NCBI RefSeq assembly: GCF_030813715.1
Contig: NZ_JAUSUZ010000001.1
Span: 7,794,501-7,858,500 of the forward strand
Reading direction: 5' to 3'
Length of the DNA stretch: 64,000 bases
Source of the DNA: Catenuloplanes indicus
Lineage (GTDB): Bacteria > Actinomycetota > Actinomycetes > Mycobacteriales > Micromonosporaceae
Positions 39,701-46,210 of the stretch are shown here, one piece after another. The position numbers were made by a program, and so were the translations under genes. Positions within the stretch are counted from its first letter, which is position 1. Every line of letters starts with the position of its first letter. The notes below the pieces were generated by a model, which was not told where the DNA came from, made no database searches, and saw only the letters and a program-made list of their open reading frames with translations.

Positions 39701-40047
39701 ACCCACGCCTGGTCGACCGGGCCGGTACGCAGCAGCGCCTCGCCGAGCGTGCCACCCTCGGCGAGCCGCATCGCCTGCCAGGCGCGGCCGGTCGGGGTGA
39801 CGCCGACCGCGTACACGGCCGCGATCGACGGGTGCCCGCCGAGCCGCCCGATCGCCACGCACGCGTCCTGGAACGCGAGCACGGCCGCCTCGCTCCGCAC
39901 GTACCGGTGGAAGAGTTTCAGCGCGACCCAGCGCGCGGCGCGCTCGTCCCAGGCCCGATAGACGGTGGCGCCGCCGCCGGAGCCGATCCGATGGGTGCCG
40001 GTGTATCCGGCGGGGGTGTCGATCCCCGGACCGCTCATCACGTCCAC
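36724..40047 (-). CDS. Pseudokinase - disordered linker - transmembrane - LamG-like receptor
   Basis: An 1107-residue protein. Residues ~15-270 have the fold signatures of a Ser/Thr protein kinase: Gly-rich loop IGSGGGATVY (21-30) and Lys44 in VALKLF. But the catalytic loop is HGAVRLSNVLL (137-147) with Ala139 where the catalytic Asp should be, and DFG is DFR (157-159), so it is probably inactive. A ~580-residue low-complexity region rich in Gly/Ala/Ser/Thr/Pro/Asp follows, including an SST/SSA run. A transmembrane helix (ITVAALATGALMIGVAAV) precedes a ~190-residue extracellular concanavalin/LamG-type domain (FSVMAWVFIND, WTHLAVTYDAATGRVTLFVDG, IDDIRAYDRPLTPAEI). The GTG at 40047 has GGAG six bases upstream; ATG 40038 is the alternative. 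Confidence 0.85.
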   Translation of the reverse strand: MDVMSGPGIDTPAGYTGTHRIGSGGGATVYRAWDERAARWVALKLFHRYVRSEAAVLAFQDACVAIGRLGGHPSIAAVYAVGVTPTGRAWQAMRLAEGGTLGEALLRTGPVDQAWVLAAGVRLADALTYAHGLGVPHGAVRLSNVLLDLDGNPMLSDFRVGSADASRTEDVSALGEVLFALLTGTVPQPGFGVRAGLATAGVQAVPGLADVLGAALGVPSAIEAGSARAFAARLREVQAAAGYPVSAPDTWQEPPSVVPGARRTPDSAGTPSSAPADTSAGSPAGPAGGSPPGSPAGPSAGEPAGSSAGTPAGSSAGTPAGDDGGARPPAASRAERGSVFGIGRQRRRWGAAAIPDAGSGSPARSGEAGTAQNPSGGTDGERPNRHRPGGRAGSHGTAEARTGATDVTSTADSATGAARPAPPVVSDSVPGLAGGTTASGTTASGRGPTTDRAGAVDSVNNGTAADDRVRNGDDAIEADSAGVAADHFPMINATRAGDGGGAGRDGAIGARAIDAGTGADSTGSTNTGEGDGGASSATNQDAGSTGSPGSAGSAGIAGSASAGIASDAGSASSTSSTSSTSSTSSASSASSASSASSASSASNASVTGTAGTAGSAGIAADPGASGTGTGGANAGGSSAHASVASAGDARAGGTGATGMTGAGGANSISTGASGAQRTSSSDPGDVDADASAEGADTSDAGTSDEPGTMAGPLPGGSFGDGPGSGAIDEDLPPAGEAPGGLSVGEPAPVSSPGGEAAAKAEPAGKDAERADPGGKNADKTAPAGQDAAMTEPDGPNAGRPEPAGKNAGKAPPTGLELMHRRNARRRRITVAALATGALMIGVAAVPATRTLLVDNLEPAVPPTPAAPASGAGGPVAAPPRPARMTPPDGVTDGLALWWPADVGTGRTLVDGSGGGNGALLSPITGWAPAGHDGSGHAVQLSASTSDSYAASVRPAVRTDQSFSVMAWVFINDRRGNRGILSQPGTTTSGFVVRYDRVTDTWRALFPRTDSRGPDVDMVTSTSTPRLRTWTHLAVTYDAATGRVTLFVDGTAEDTVGRPVRWNASGPLLAGRALVDGAWTDRFGGAIDDIRAYDRPLTPAEITTIARR
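38240..38340 (-). repeat. 9-bp minisatellite inside the pseudokinase gene
   Basis: About eleven tandem copies of a 9-bp unit (TGCTGGCAC, changing to TGCTGGTAC in the later copies) encode the SSA/SST tripeptide run of the linker. A multiple of three keeps the frame, so copy-number change would only alter linker length. The two unit variants occur in blocks, which indicates stepwise local duplication. Confidence 0.9.
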
Positions 40048-40074
40048 GTGCTGCTCCGCCTTCCGCAACGGCTT

Positions 40075-40145
40075 CCGAACGCCGGACGACCCGGATGACC
40101 CGGACGATCCGAACGCCTGACGATCCGAACGCCTGACGACGAAGC
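40075..40145 (-). repeat. Short direct repeats upstream of the pseudokinase gene
   Basis: GATCCGAACGCCTGAC occurs twice back to back (about 40109-40140), preceded by degenerate forms (GACCCGGATGACCCGGAC). The stretch lies in the spacer between the pseudokinase start and the divergent DUF6886 gene and could hold regulator sites or be simple slippage repeats. Confidence 0.6.
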
Positions 40146-40215
40146 AAACGCGACACCCCGCGCTCCGGCAACGGCCCCGCGACGGGCGGAAAAGCGCTCG
40201 CGATTGAATCGGGGG

Positions 40216-40755
40216 ATGCGTCCCGAACCCGGCCAGGTCCTGCACTTCTCCGAGGACCCCGGCATCGCCCGTTTCGTGCCGCACGTCGCCGCGACCAGTA
40301 CCCGGACCGAGCCGCTGGTCTGGGCCGTCGATCACGACCGGGCACCGGACTACTGGTTCCCCCGCCAGTGTCCGCGTGCCATGGCCTGGCTGATAGCCGG
40401 CACCACCGGCGACGACCGGGACCGGATCCTCGGCCCGGGCGGCGGCACGCGGGTGCACGCGATCGAGTACGGCTGGCTGGAGGCGATCCGCACGGTCCAC
40501 CTCTACGCGTACCGCCTCCCGGCGGACCGGTTCACCCCGATCGGTGACCCGGAGCCGCACGCGCACGCCGCCCGCGAGCCGGTCACCCCGCTCGGCCCGC
40601 CCGAGCCGGTCGGCGACCTGTTCGCGCTGCACGACGAGGCCGGTATCCAGCTGCGCGTCCTGCCCACGCTGTGGCCGTTCTGGGACGCGGTCACCGCCTC
40701 CTCCCTCGGCTTCAGCGGCATCCGCCTCAGGAACGCCCGGCCACGGGCGGATTGA
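40216..40755 (+). CDS. DUF6886-type protein
   Basis: A 179-residue soluble protein. LHFSEDPGIARFVPHVA, PLVWAVDHDRAPDYWFPRQCPRAMAW and the later VHLYAYRLPADRF follow the pattern of the DUF6886 family, which occurs singly in many bacteria and has no assigned function. The ATG at 40216 has TTGAAT six bases upstream, matching the leaderless spacing seen elsewhere. The 3' part of this gene is followed by the remnant of a PNPOx-like gene on the other strand. Confidence 0.7.
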   Translation: MRPEPGQVLHFSEDPGIARFVPHVAATSTRTEPLVWAVDHDRAPDYWFPRQCPRAMAWLIAGTTGDDRDRILGPGGGTRVHAIEYGWLEAIRTVHLYAYRLPADRFTPIGDPEPHAHAAREPVTPLGPPEPVGDLFALHDEAGIQLRVLPTLWPFWDAVTASSLGFSGIRLRNARPRAD

Positions 40756-40763
40756 CCCGGGTG

Positions 40764-41146
40764 CTTCGGGCAGTTGCCGAGCACCTGCTCGGTGCGCACG
40801 ATCAGCCGTTCCCCGTCCTGCCGGGCCACGCCGCCGACCCGGATCCGGCGCCGTGCAGCGGGTCGCCGGGCGCGGGCAGCGCGTCGACCGCGATGGTCCG
40901 CTCGTCGGCCGCCTGCACGAACCCGGGCCGTCCGGTGAGGACCGTGGACCAGAGCGCGCCGTGGCCGTTCGCGGCCCCGGCGATCAGCATGTGCTGGGCG
41001 CGCAGGAACGGGACGAACCCGAGCGGGATCTCCGCCCCGAACATCGGCGAACCGCGCCCGGGCCCGCCCTCGCCGGCCCGCTCCTGCACCGCCTGCTCGC
41101 CGGCGTGGTCGCCGCCCGCGGCCCGTCCGGCCGAAAACTCGATCAT
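40764..41146 (-). pseudogene. Truncated PNPOx-like flavoprotein gene
   Basis: The ATG at 41146 follows GGGAGGG and opens MIEFSAGRAAGG, then FVPFLRAQHMLIAGAANGHG and WSTVLTGRPGFVQAADERTI, characteristic of pyridoxamine-phosphate-oxidase-like flavoproteins. After DPLHGA the frame breaks: the family's end segment (RIRVGGVARQDGERLIVRTE, then QVLGNCPK) continues in another frame, with about 40 residues of the usual domain missing in between and nothing of the normal C-terminal half. This is an internal deletion plus frameshift plus C-terminal loss. It lies directly behind a decayed TetR gene. Confidence 0.7.
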
Positions 41147-41199
41147 GAGCCCTCCCCAGTTCTGGATTCTGGAGGACAAAATCAGCGCAGAAAATGCCG

Positions 41200-41512
41200 T
41201 CAGGGGCGCAGCGCCCGGAGTCCGATCGTGGCGGTGGCGCGCAGCGTGGCGGCCGGCGCGCGCCCGCCTGCGCGTTGACCCGGATGCCCGCGATCAGCCC
41301 GGAGATCGTCCAGGCCAGGTCCGCCGGGCTCTGCTCCCGGGTGATCGAGCCGTCGGCCTGCCCGGCGCGCACCGCGAGCGCGATCGCGTCCTGCCGGCGC
41401 CGACGGCCGTGCAGAGCTGCTCGGTCGTGGTGTCCGCGAAGCCGTGCCGGCGGAACGTGGCGGCGGCGGCCGCGAGCGCGGTGGTCTCGTCGAACGTGCG
41501 GGGCCGGGCCAT
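41200..41512 (-). pseudogene. Decayed TetR-family regulator gene
   Basis: The ATG at 41512 starts MARPRTFDETTALAAAAATF and RRHGFADTTTEQLCTAVG, a clear TetR helix-turn-helix start. The frame then jumps to DAIALAVRAGQADGSITREQ and SPADLAWTISGLIAGIRVNA, a typical TetR C-terminus, and finally to AATLRATATIGLRALRP with a stop at 41200-41202. The middle (recognition helix and most of the ligand domain) is deleted and at least two frameshifts remain. About 310 bases are left of a gene normally near 600. Confidence 0.75.
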
Positions 41513-41556
41513 GCGCCCGGCCCTATACCATTTTTGACTTTGGAATACAGAACCGC

Positions 41557-44500
41557 TCAGCGGTCCTCGAGGTCGCCTTCGGTACGCAGGTACGCCTCGC
41601 GCAGCCCGTCCAGCGTGGCCTGGTCCGGGTGCTCCCACATGCCCCGGTCCGCGGCCTCCAGCAGCCGCTCCGCGATGCCGTGCAGCGCCCATGGGTTCGA
41701 CTGCTCGAAGAACTTCCGGTTCTCCTCGTCCAGCACGTAGGTCTGGGCGAGCGTGTCGTACATCCAGTCCGCGACCACGCCCGCGGTCGCGTCGTAGCCG
41801 AACAGGTAGTCCACGGTCGCGGCCAGCTCGAACGCGCCCTTGTAGCCGTGCCGGCGCATCGCCGCGATCCAGCGCGGGTTGACCACCCGGGCCCGGAACA
41901 CGCGCGCGGTCTCCTCGGAGAGCGCGCGGGTGCGGACCGCGGAGGGCTGGGTGCTGTCGCCGATGTACGCGCGCGGTGCGGTCCCGGTCAGCGCGCGCAC
42001 CGTGGCGATCATGCCGCCGTGGTACTGGAAGTAGTCGTCCGAGTCCGCGATGTCGTGCTCACGCGTGTCCACGTTCTTCGCCGCGATCGACATGCGCTTG
42101 TAGACCGTTTCCATGTCGGCCCGCGCCGCCACGCCGTCCAGCCCGCGGCCGTAGGCGTAGCCGCCCCACACCGCGTACACCTCGGCCAGGTCCGCGTCGC
42201 CGCGCCAGTTCCGGCTGTCGATCAGCGGCAGGATGCCGGCACCGTAGGCGCCCGGCTTCGACCCGAAGACCCGCAGCGTGGCCCGCCGTTCGTCACCGTG
42301 AGCGGCGAGATCGGCCGCCACGTGCGCCCGGACGAAGTTGAGTTCCGGCGACTCGTCGAGCGAGGCGACCAACTGCACCGCGTCGTCCAGCAGCGCCACC
42401 ACGTGCGGGAACGCGTCCCGGAAGAACCCGCTGATCCGGATCGTCACGTCCACCCGGGGCCGGCCCAGCTCGTCCAGCGGGATCACCGCGAGCCCGTTCA
42501 CCCGGCGCGACGCCTCGTCCCAGGTCGGCCGTACGCCGAGCAGCGCCAGGATCTCCGCCACGTCGTCACCGGCCGTGCGCATCGCGGCCGTGCCCCACAC
42601 CGACAGCCCGACCGACCGCGGCCACTCGCCGGTGTCCGCGCGGTAGCGGCCGACCAGCGAGTCGGCCATCGCCTGCCCGGTCTCCCAGGCCAGCCGGCTC
42701 GGGATCGCCTTCGGGTCCACCGAGTAGAAGTTCCGGCCGGTCGGCAGCACGTTGATCAGGCCGCGCAGCGGCGACCCGCTCGGCCCGGCCGGCACGTAGC
42801 CGCCGTCCAGCGCGTGCAGCAGGTGCGCCATCTCGTCCGTGGTGCGATCCAGCCGCGGCACGATCTCCGTCGCGGCAAAAACCAAGATCTTTTCAACCAG
42901 CTCCGGGGTACGTACGGCCGCGCGCGACACCGCACTCCGAGCGGCGGCGGGGTCCCACCCTGCCGTTTCCATCTCCTCGACCAGGGACTTCGCCACCGCT
43001 TCCACCGCGTCCACGTCGGACATCGACTCCGAGCCGTCCTCGGCCAGGCCCAGCGCCTCGCGCAGCCCGGGCAGCGCCGCGACCTGGCCGCCCCACATCT
43101 GCCGGGCCCGCAGCATCGCCAGCACCAGGTTGACCCGGGCCTCGCCGCGCGGCGGCTCGCCGAGCACGTGCAGCCCGTCGCGGATCTGCACGTCCTTGAC
43201 CTCGCACAGCCAGCCGTCCACGTGCAGCAGGAAGTCGTCGAACTCCGCGTCGTGCGGCCGGTCCGTGATGCCCAGGTCGTGGTCGAGCTTCGCGGCCTGC
43301 AGCAGCGTCCAGATCTGCGCGCGGATCGCCGGGAGCTTCGCCGGGTCCAGCGCCGCGATGTTCGCGTGCTCGTCCAGCAGCTGCTCCAGCCGGGCCATGT
43401 CACCGTACGACTCCGCGCGCGCCATCGGCGGCACCAGGTGGTCGACCAGCGTGGCGTGCGCGCGGCGCTTCGCCTGCGTACCCTCGCCGGGGTCGTTGAC
43501 CAGGAACGGGTAGATCAGCGGCAGGTTGCCGAGCGCCGCGTCCGGCCCGCACGCGGCGGACAGGCCCACGGTCTTGCCGGGCAGCCACTCCAGGTTGCCG
43601 TGCTTGCCGATGTGCACGACCGCGTGCGCGCCGAAGTTCGCCGCCAGCCAGCGGTAGGCGGCCAGGTAGTGGTGGCTCGCCGGCAGGTCCGGGTCGTGGT
43701 AGATCGCCACCGGGTTCTCGCCGAACCCGCGCGGCGGCTGCACCATCACCACCACGTTGTTGCCGCGCAGCGCGGCCAGCACGATCTCGCCGTCCGGGTC
43801 CTGCGAGCGGTCGACGTAGAGCTCACCCGGCGCCGGTCCCCAATGCTGCTCGGTGACCTCGCGCAGCTCCGCCGGCAGCGTGGCGAACCAGGCGCGGTAC
43901 TCCGCGGCCGGGATCCGCACCGGGTTGCCCTCCAGCTGCTCCTCGGTCAGCCAGTTCGGGTCCTGGCCACCGGCCGCGATCAGCGCGTGCATCAGCGCGT
44001 CGCCGTCCTGCGCCGCCACGCCGGGGAAGTCGCCCACGTCGTACCCGCGCTCGGTCATCGCCTTGATCAGGCGCACGGCGGAGGCCGGGGTGTCCAGGCC
44101 GACCGCGTTGCCGATCCGGGAGTGCTTGGTCGGGTACGCCGACAGCATCAGCACGATCCGCCGCTCGGCCGGCGGGACGTGCCGCAGCCGCGCGTGCCCG
44201 AACGCGATGCCGGCCACCCGCCGCGCCCGCTCCGGATCCGCGACGTAGACGGTCAGCCCGTCCGCATCGGTCTCCTTGAACGAGAACGGCACCGTGATGA
44301 TCCGCCCGTCGAACTCCGGCACCGCGACCTGGGTCGCCGCGTCCAGCGGCGACAGCCCGTCGTCGTTGCCGTCCCAGGTGGCCCGGTCGCTGGTCAGGCA
44401 CAGTCCTTGCAGGATCGGCACGTCGAGCGCGGCCAGCGCGCCCACGTCCCACGCGTCGTCCTCGCCGCCCGCCTGCGCCGCCGCCGGCGCGATGCCCCCC

Positions 44501-45159
44501 GCGCCGCCCGCGGCCAGCACGGTCACGATCAGCGCGTCCGCCTCCCGGAGCGAGTCGAGAAGATCCTCCCCGGGAGTACGCAGCGAGGCGCAGAAGATCG
44601 GCAGCGCCTTCGCACCGGCCTCCTCGACCGCGTCCGCCAGCGCGTGCACGAACCCGGTGTTCCCGGCCATGTGGTGCGCCCGGTAGTACAGGATCGCGAT
44701 CCTCGGCCCGTGCTCGTTCGCGCTCCTCTCCCGGGGCAGGCGCCCCCAGGCCGGAGCCGGTTCCGGCGCCGCGAACCCGTGCCCGGTCAGCAGGATCGTG
44801 TCGCTCAGGAAGTGGTGCAGCTCGGCCAGGTTCGCCGGGCCGCCGTGCGCCAGGTACATGTGCGCCTCGGCCGCCAGGTTCGGCGCCACCGTGGACCGCC
44901 GCATCAGCTCCGCGTCCGGCGCCTGCTCGCCACCCAGCACCACGACCGGCCGGTCCTGCGCCCGCAGCGCGTCCAGCCCTTCCTCCCACGCTCGGTAGCC
45001 GCCCAGGATCCGGACCACCACCAGCTCCGCACCGTCGAGCAGACCCTCGAGATCTTCCACCGCGGTACGGGCCGGGTTCGCCAGCCGGAAGTCCGCCCCG
45101 CTGGCACGGGCACTGAGCAGGTCGGTGTCGGACGTCGACAGCAACAGGACGCGGGCCAC
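41557..45159 (-). CDS. cobN: Cobaltochelatase large subunit
   Basis: A 1200-residue CobN/magnesium-chelatase-H family protein that binds hydrogenobyrinic acid a,c-diamide and inserts cobalt in the oxygen-dependent B12 route, working with an AAA+ ATPase pair not found in this window. Seen are RVLLLSTSDTDLLSARASGA at the start, ILYYRAHHMAGNTGFVHALA, MLSAYPTKHSRIGNAVGLDT, AVVHIGKHGNLEWLPGKTVG, and IAAKNVDTREHDIADSDDYF near the end. The GTG at 45159 is chosen because AGGGAGGAG precedes it by seven bases and the upstream part is the riboswitch. It is the only gene clearly under the B12 riboswitch here. Confidence 0.95.
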   Translation of the reverse strand: MARVLLLSTSDTDLLSARASGADFRLANPARTAVEDLEGLLDGAELVVVRILGGYRAWEEGLDALRAQDRPVVVLGGEQAPDAELMRRSTVAPNLAAEAHMYLAHGGPANLAELHHFLSDTILLTGHGFAAPEPAPAWGRLPRERSANEHGPRIAILYYRAHHMAGNTGFVHALADAVEEAGAKALPIFCASLRTPGEDLLDSLREADALIVTVLAAGGAGGIAPAAAQAGGEDDAWDVGALAALDVPILQGLCLTSDRATWDGNDDGLSPLDAATQVAVPEFDGRIITVPFSFKETDADGLTVYVADPERARRVAGIAFGHARLRHVPPAERRIVLMLSAYPTKHSRIGNAVGLDTPASAVRLIKAMTERGYDVGDFPGVAAQDGDALMHALIAAGGQDPNWLTEEQLEGNPVRIPAAEYRAWFATLPAELREVTEQHWGPAPGELYVDRSQDPDGEIVLAALRGNNVVVMVQPPRGFGENPVAIYHDPDLPASHHYLAAYRWLAANFGAHAVVHIGKHGNLEWLPGKTVGLSAACGPDAALGNLPLIYPFLVNDPGEGTQAKRRAHATLVDHLVPPMARAESYGDMARLEQLLDEHANIAALDPAKLPAIRAQIWTLLQAAKLDHDLGITDRPHDAEFDDFLLHVDGWLCEVKDVQIRDGLHVLGEPPRGEARVNLVLAMLRARQMWGGQVAALPGLREALGLAEDGSESMSDVDAVEAVAKSLVEEMETAGWDPAAARSAVSRAAVRTPELVEKILVFAATEIVPRLDRTTDEMAHLLHALDGGYVPAGPSGSPLRGLINVLPTGRNFYSVDPKAIPSRLAWETGQAMADSLVGRYRADTGEWPRSVGLSVWGTAAMRTAGDDVAEILALLGVRPTWDEASRRVNGLAVIPLDELGRPRVDVTIRISGFFRDAFPHVVALLDDAVQLVASLDESPELNFVRAHVAADLAAHGDERRATLRVFGSKPGAYGAGILPLIDSRNWRGDADLAEVYAVWGGYAYGRGLDGVAARADMETVYKRMSIAAKNVDTREHDIADSDDYFQYHGGMIATVRALTGTAPRAYIGDSTQPSAVRTRALSEETARVFRARVVNPRWIAAMRRHGYKGAFELAATVDYLFGYDATAGVVADWMYDTLAQTYVLDEENRKFFEQSNPWALHGIAERLLEAADRGMWEHPDQATLDGLREAYLRTEGDLEDR

Positions 45160-45208
45160 CGCGGGCTCCTCCCTGGGGTCCGCGCCCCAGATCGTGACGG
45201 TTGTCGCG

Positions 45209-45358
45209 GCGACCGGAGTCTCCTGGCTCCCGGATCGACGCTCGCCCCCACCTTCCCGCCGTACCGTCCGGCAGTGGTCTTGCTGGGGTCCGCTCCCCGG
45301 TGACAGTGGCGGGACCGCGCCGGCCTCGCACCGGACTTCCTCCACCGTCGCCGCGCGC
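45209..45358 (-). promoter_or_regulatory. Cobalamin (B12) riboswitch of cobN
   Basis: On the minus strand the order is GGTGGAGGAAGTCCGGTGCG (plus-strand complement about 45326-45345), GGCCGGCGCGGTCCCGCCAC, CTGTCACCGGGG, then the B12 box AGCCAGGAGACTCCGGTC (about 45213-45230). These are the conserved core segments of the cobalamin riboswitch in the right order and spacing. It ends about 50 bases before the GTG of cobN, so it probably masks the ribosome binding site when adenosylcobalamin is abundant. Confidence 0.92.
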
Positions 45359-45636
45359 TTGTGCAGCCCTCCCACTTTCCCGACCCCGCCACCCACCCGT
45401 CAAGCCACCCCCAGTGATCTTGCTCGCCCTCCCCGCTCTCCGAACGCGCCGCGTCTCGCTGTGGCGCTCCGGTCTCGCGGTGGTGACCCGGCTTCGCTGC
45501 GCCCTCGGTTTCGCTGCCCCCGGCTTCGCTGCGGTCAGCCGGCTCCGTACGGGCAGCCGGGCGCTCCGCGCTCGAAATATCGCAATATCCCACCCCGCGC
45601 GACAGGCGCCGTCGCCGGCGAACGACGCTGCTCAGC

Positions 45637-45719
45637 CCTGTGTGATCAATCAGTGGAGCGTTTGGGATATCAACTTCGCTAGATGACCTCCTTTTCGCTC
45701 CACTGATTGATCACACAGG
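45637..45719 (-). repeat. Long palindromic element, copy 2
   Basis: CCTGTGTGATCAATCAGTGG plus AGCG (45637-45660) is the exact reverse complement of 45696-45719, a perfect 24-base inverted repeat with a 35-base centre. Read on the minus strand the centre begins AAAAGGAGGTCATCTAGCG and AAGTTGATATCC, matching the plus strand of copy 1 (AAAAGGAGATCACATATCG, AAGTTGACCTCC). So copy 2 is inverted relative to copy 1 at 10568-10648. Confidence 0.75.
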
Positions 45720-45844
45720 CTTCAGACCCGCAGCGGATGCGATCACCAAGTGCGGCAGCGGCAGGCTTTATCCGGAAATTTCGGGCGGCTGGCACACCTG
45801 TCCGGTGCGGTTCGTGCTTGAGAACGTCGGCATCCGCCGGTTCC

Positions 45845-45988
45845 GCGGTTGCGGTCGGGTCCCGGGGTGAACGCGCCGGGCACGTTGCGCCCGACATTTC
45901 GACATTTACAGGTCTCGCGGTTGCGGTCGCCCCTCGCGCCAGACACACCGGGCGCTTCGCGCCCGACATTTCGGCGTTTAGCGCCGCT
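45845..45988. repeat. 72-bp imperfect tandem repeat
   Basis: GCGGTTGCGGTCG at 45845 recurs at 45917, and CGCCCGACATTTCG recurs with the same 72-base period. The two units differ in the middle. Degenerate traces of the unit occur on both sides. No coding role is apparent. Confidence 0.65.
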
Positions 45989-46210
45989 GGCCCCGCAGCG
46001 CCCCGCGCTTCGGCCCGAAACGTCAGTAGCGGCCGGGCCTCGGCATCGATCCCTCACCCCGGCCCCGGAACGCTCGGACCCGCGGACGGTGAGGCGTGCC
46101 TACGGCAGTGGTACGGACCCGGTGCGTGCGGCGGGCGCGGTTGTGACGCACGTCGGGTCGTGGTGGCCGAAGGTGAAACGGTCTCCGCGACAACCCGTAG
46201 TATCCGCCGC

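Larger units (their letters stand above)
45397..46210. other. Non-coding island between cobN and cobG
   Basis: About 800 bases without a supportable gene. From left to right: short repeats of GGCTTCGCTGCG type (about 45480-45545), the CGAAATATCGC motif (about 45570), palindromic element copy 2 (45637-45719), a 72-bp imperfect tandem repeat (45845-45988) and the cobG promoter with TAGTAT at 46198-46203. Open frames on both strands here are Arg-rich and show no family. No second B12 riboswitch was found before cobG. Confidence 0.6.

Noticed and set aside
41194-45303. 1369-codon plus-strand frame opposite cobN
   Set aside because: CobN is unmistakable on the minus strand; the plus-strand frame is Arg/Val/His-rich and matches nothing.
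45900-46210. Second cobalamin riboswitch upstream of cobG
   Set aside because: No B12-box sequence or core blocks are present; cobG has a close -10 element and looks leaderless.
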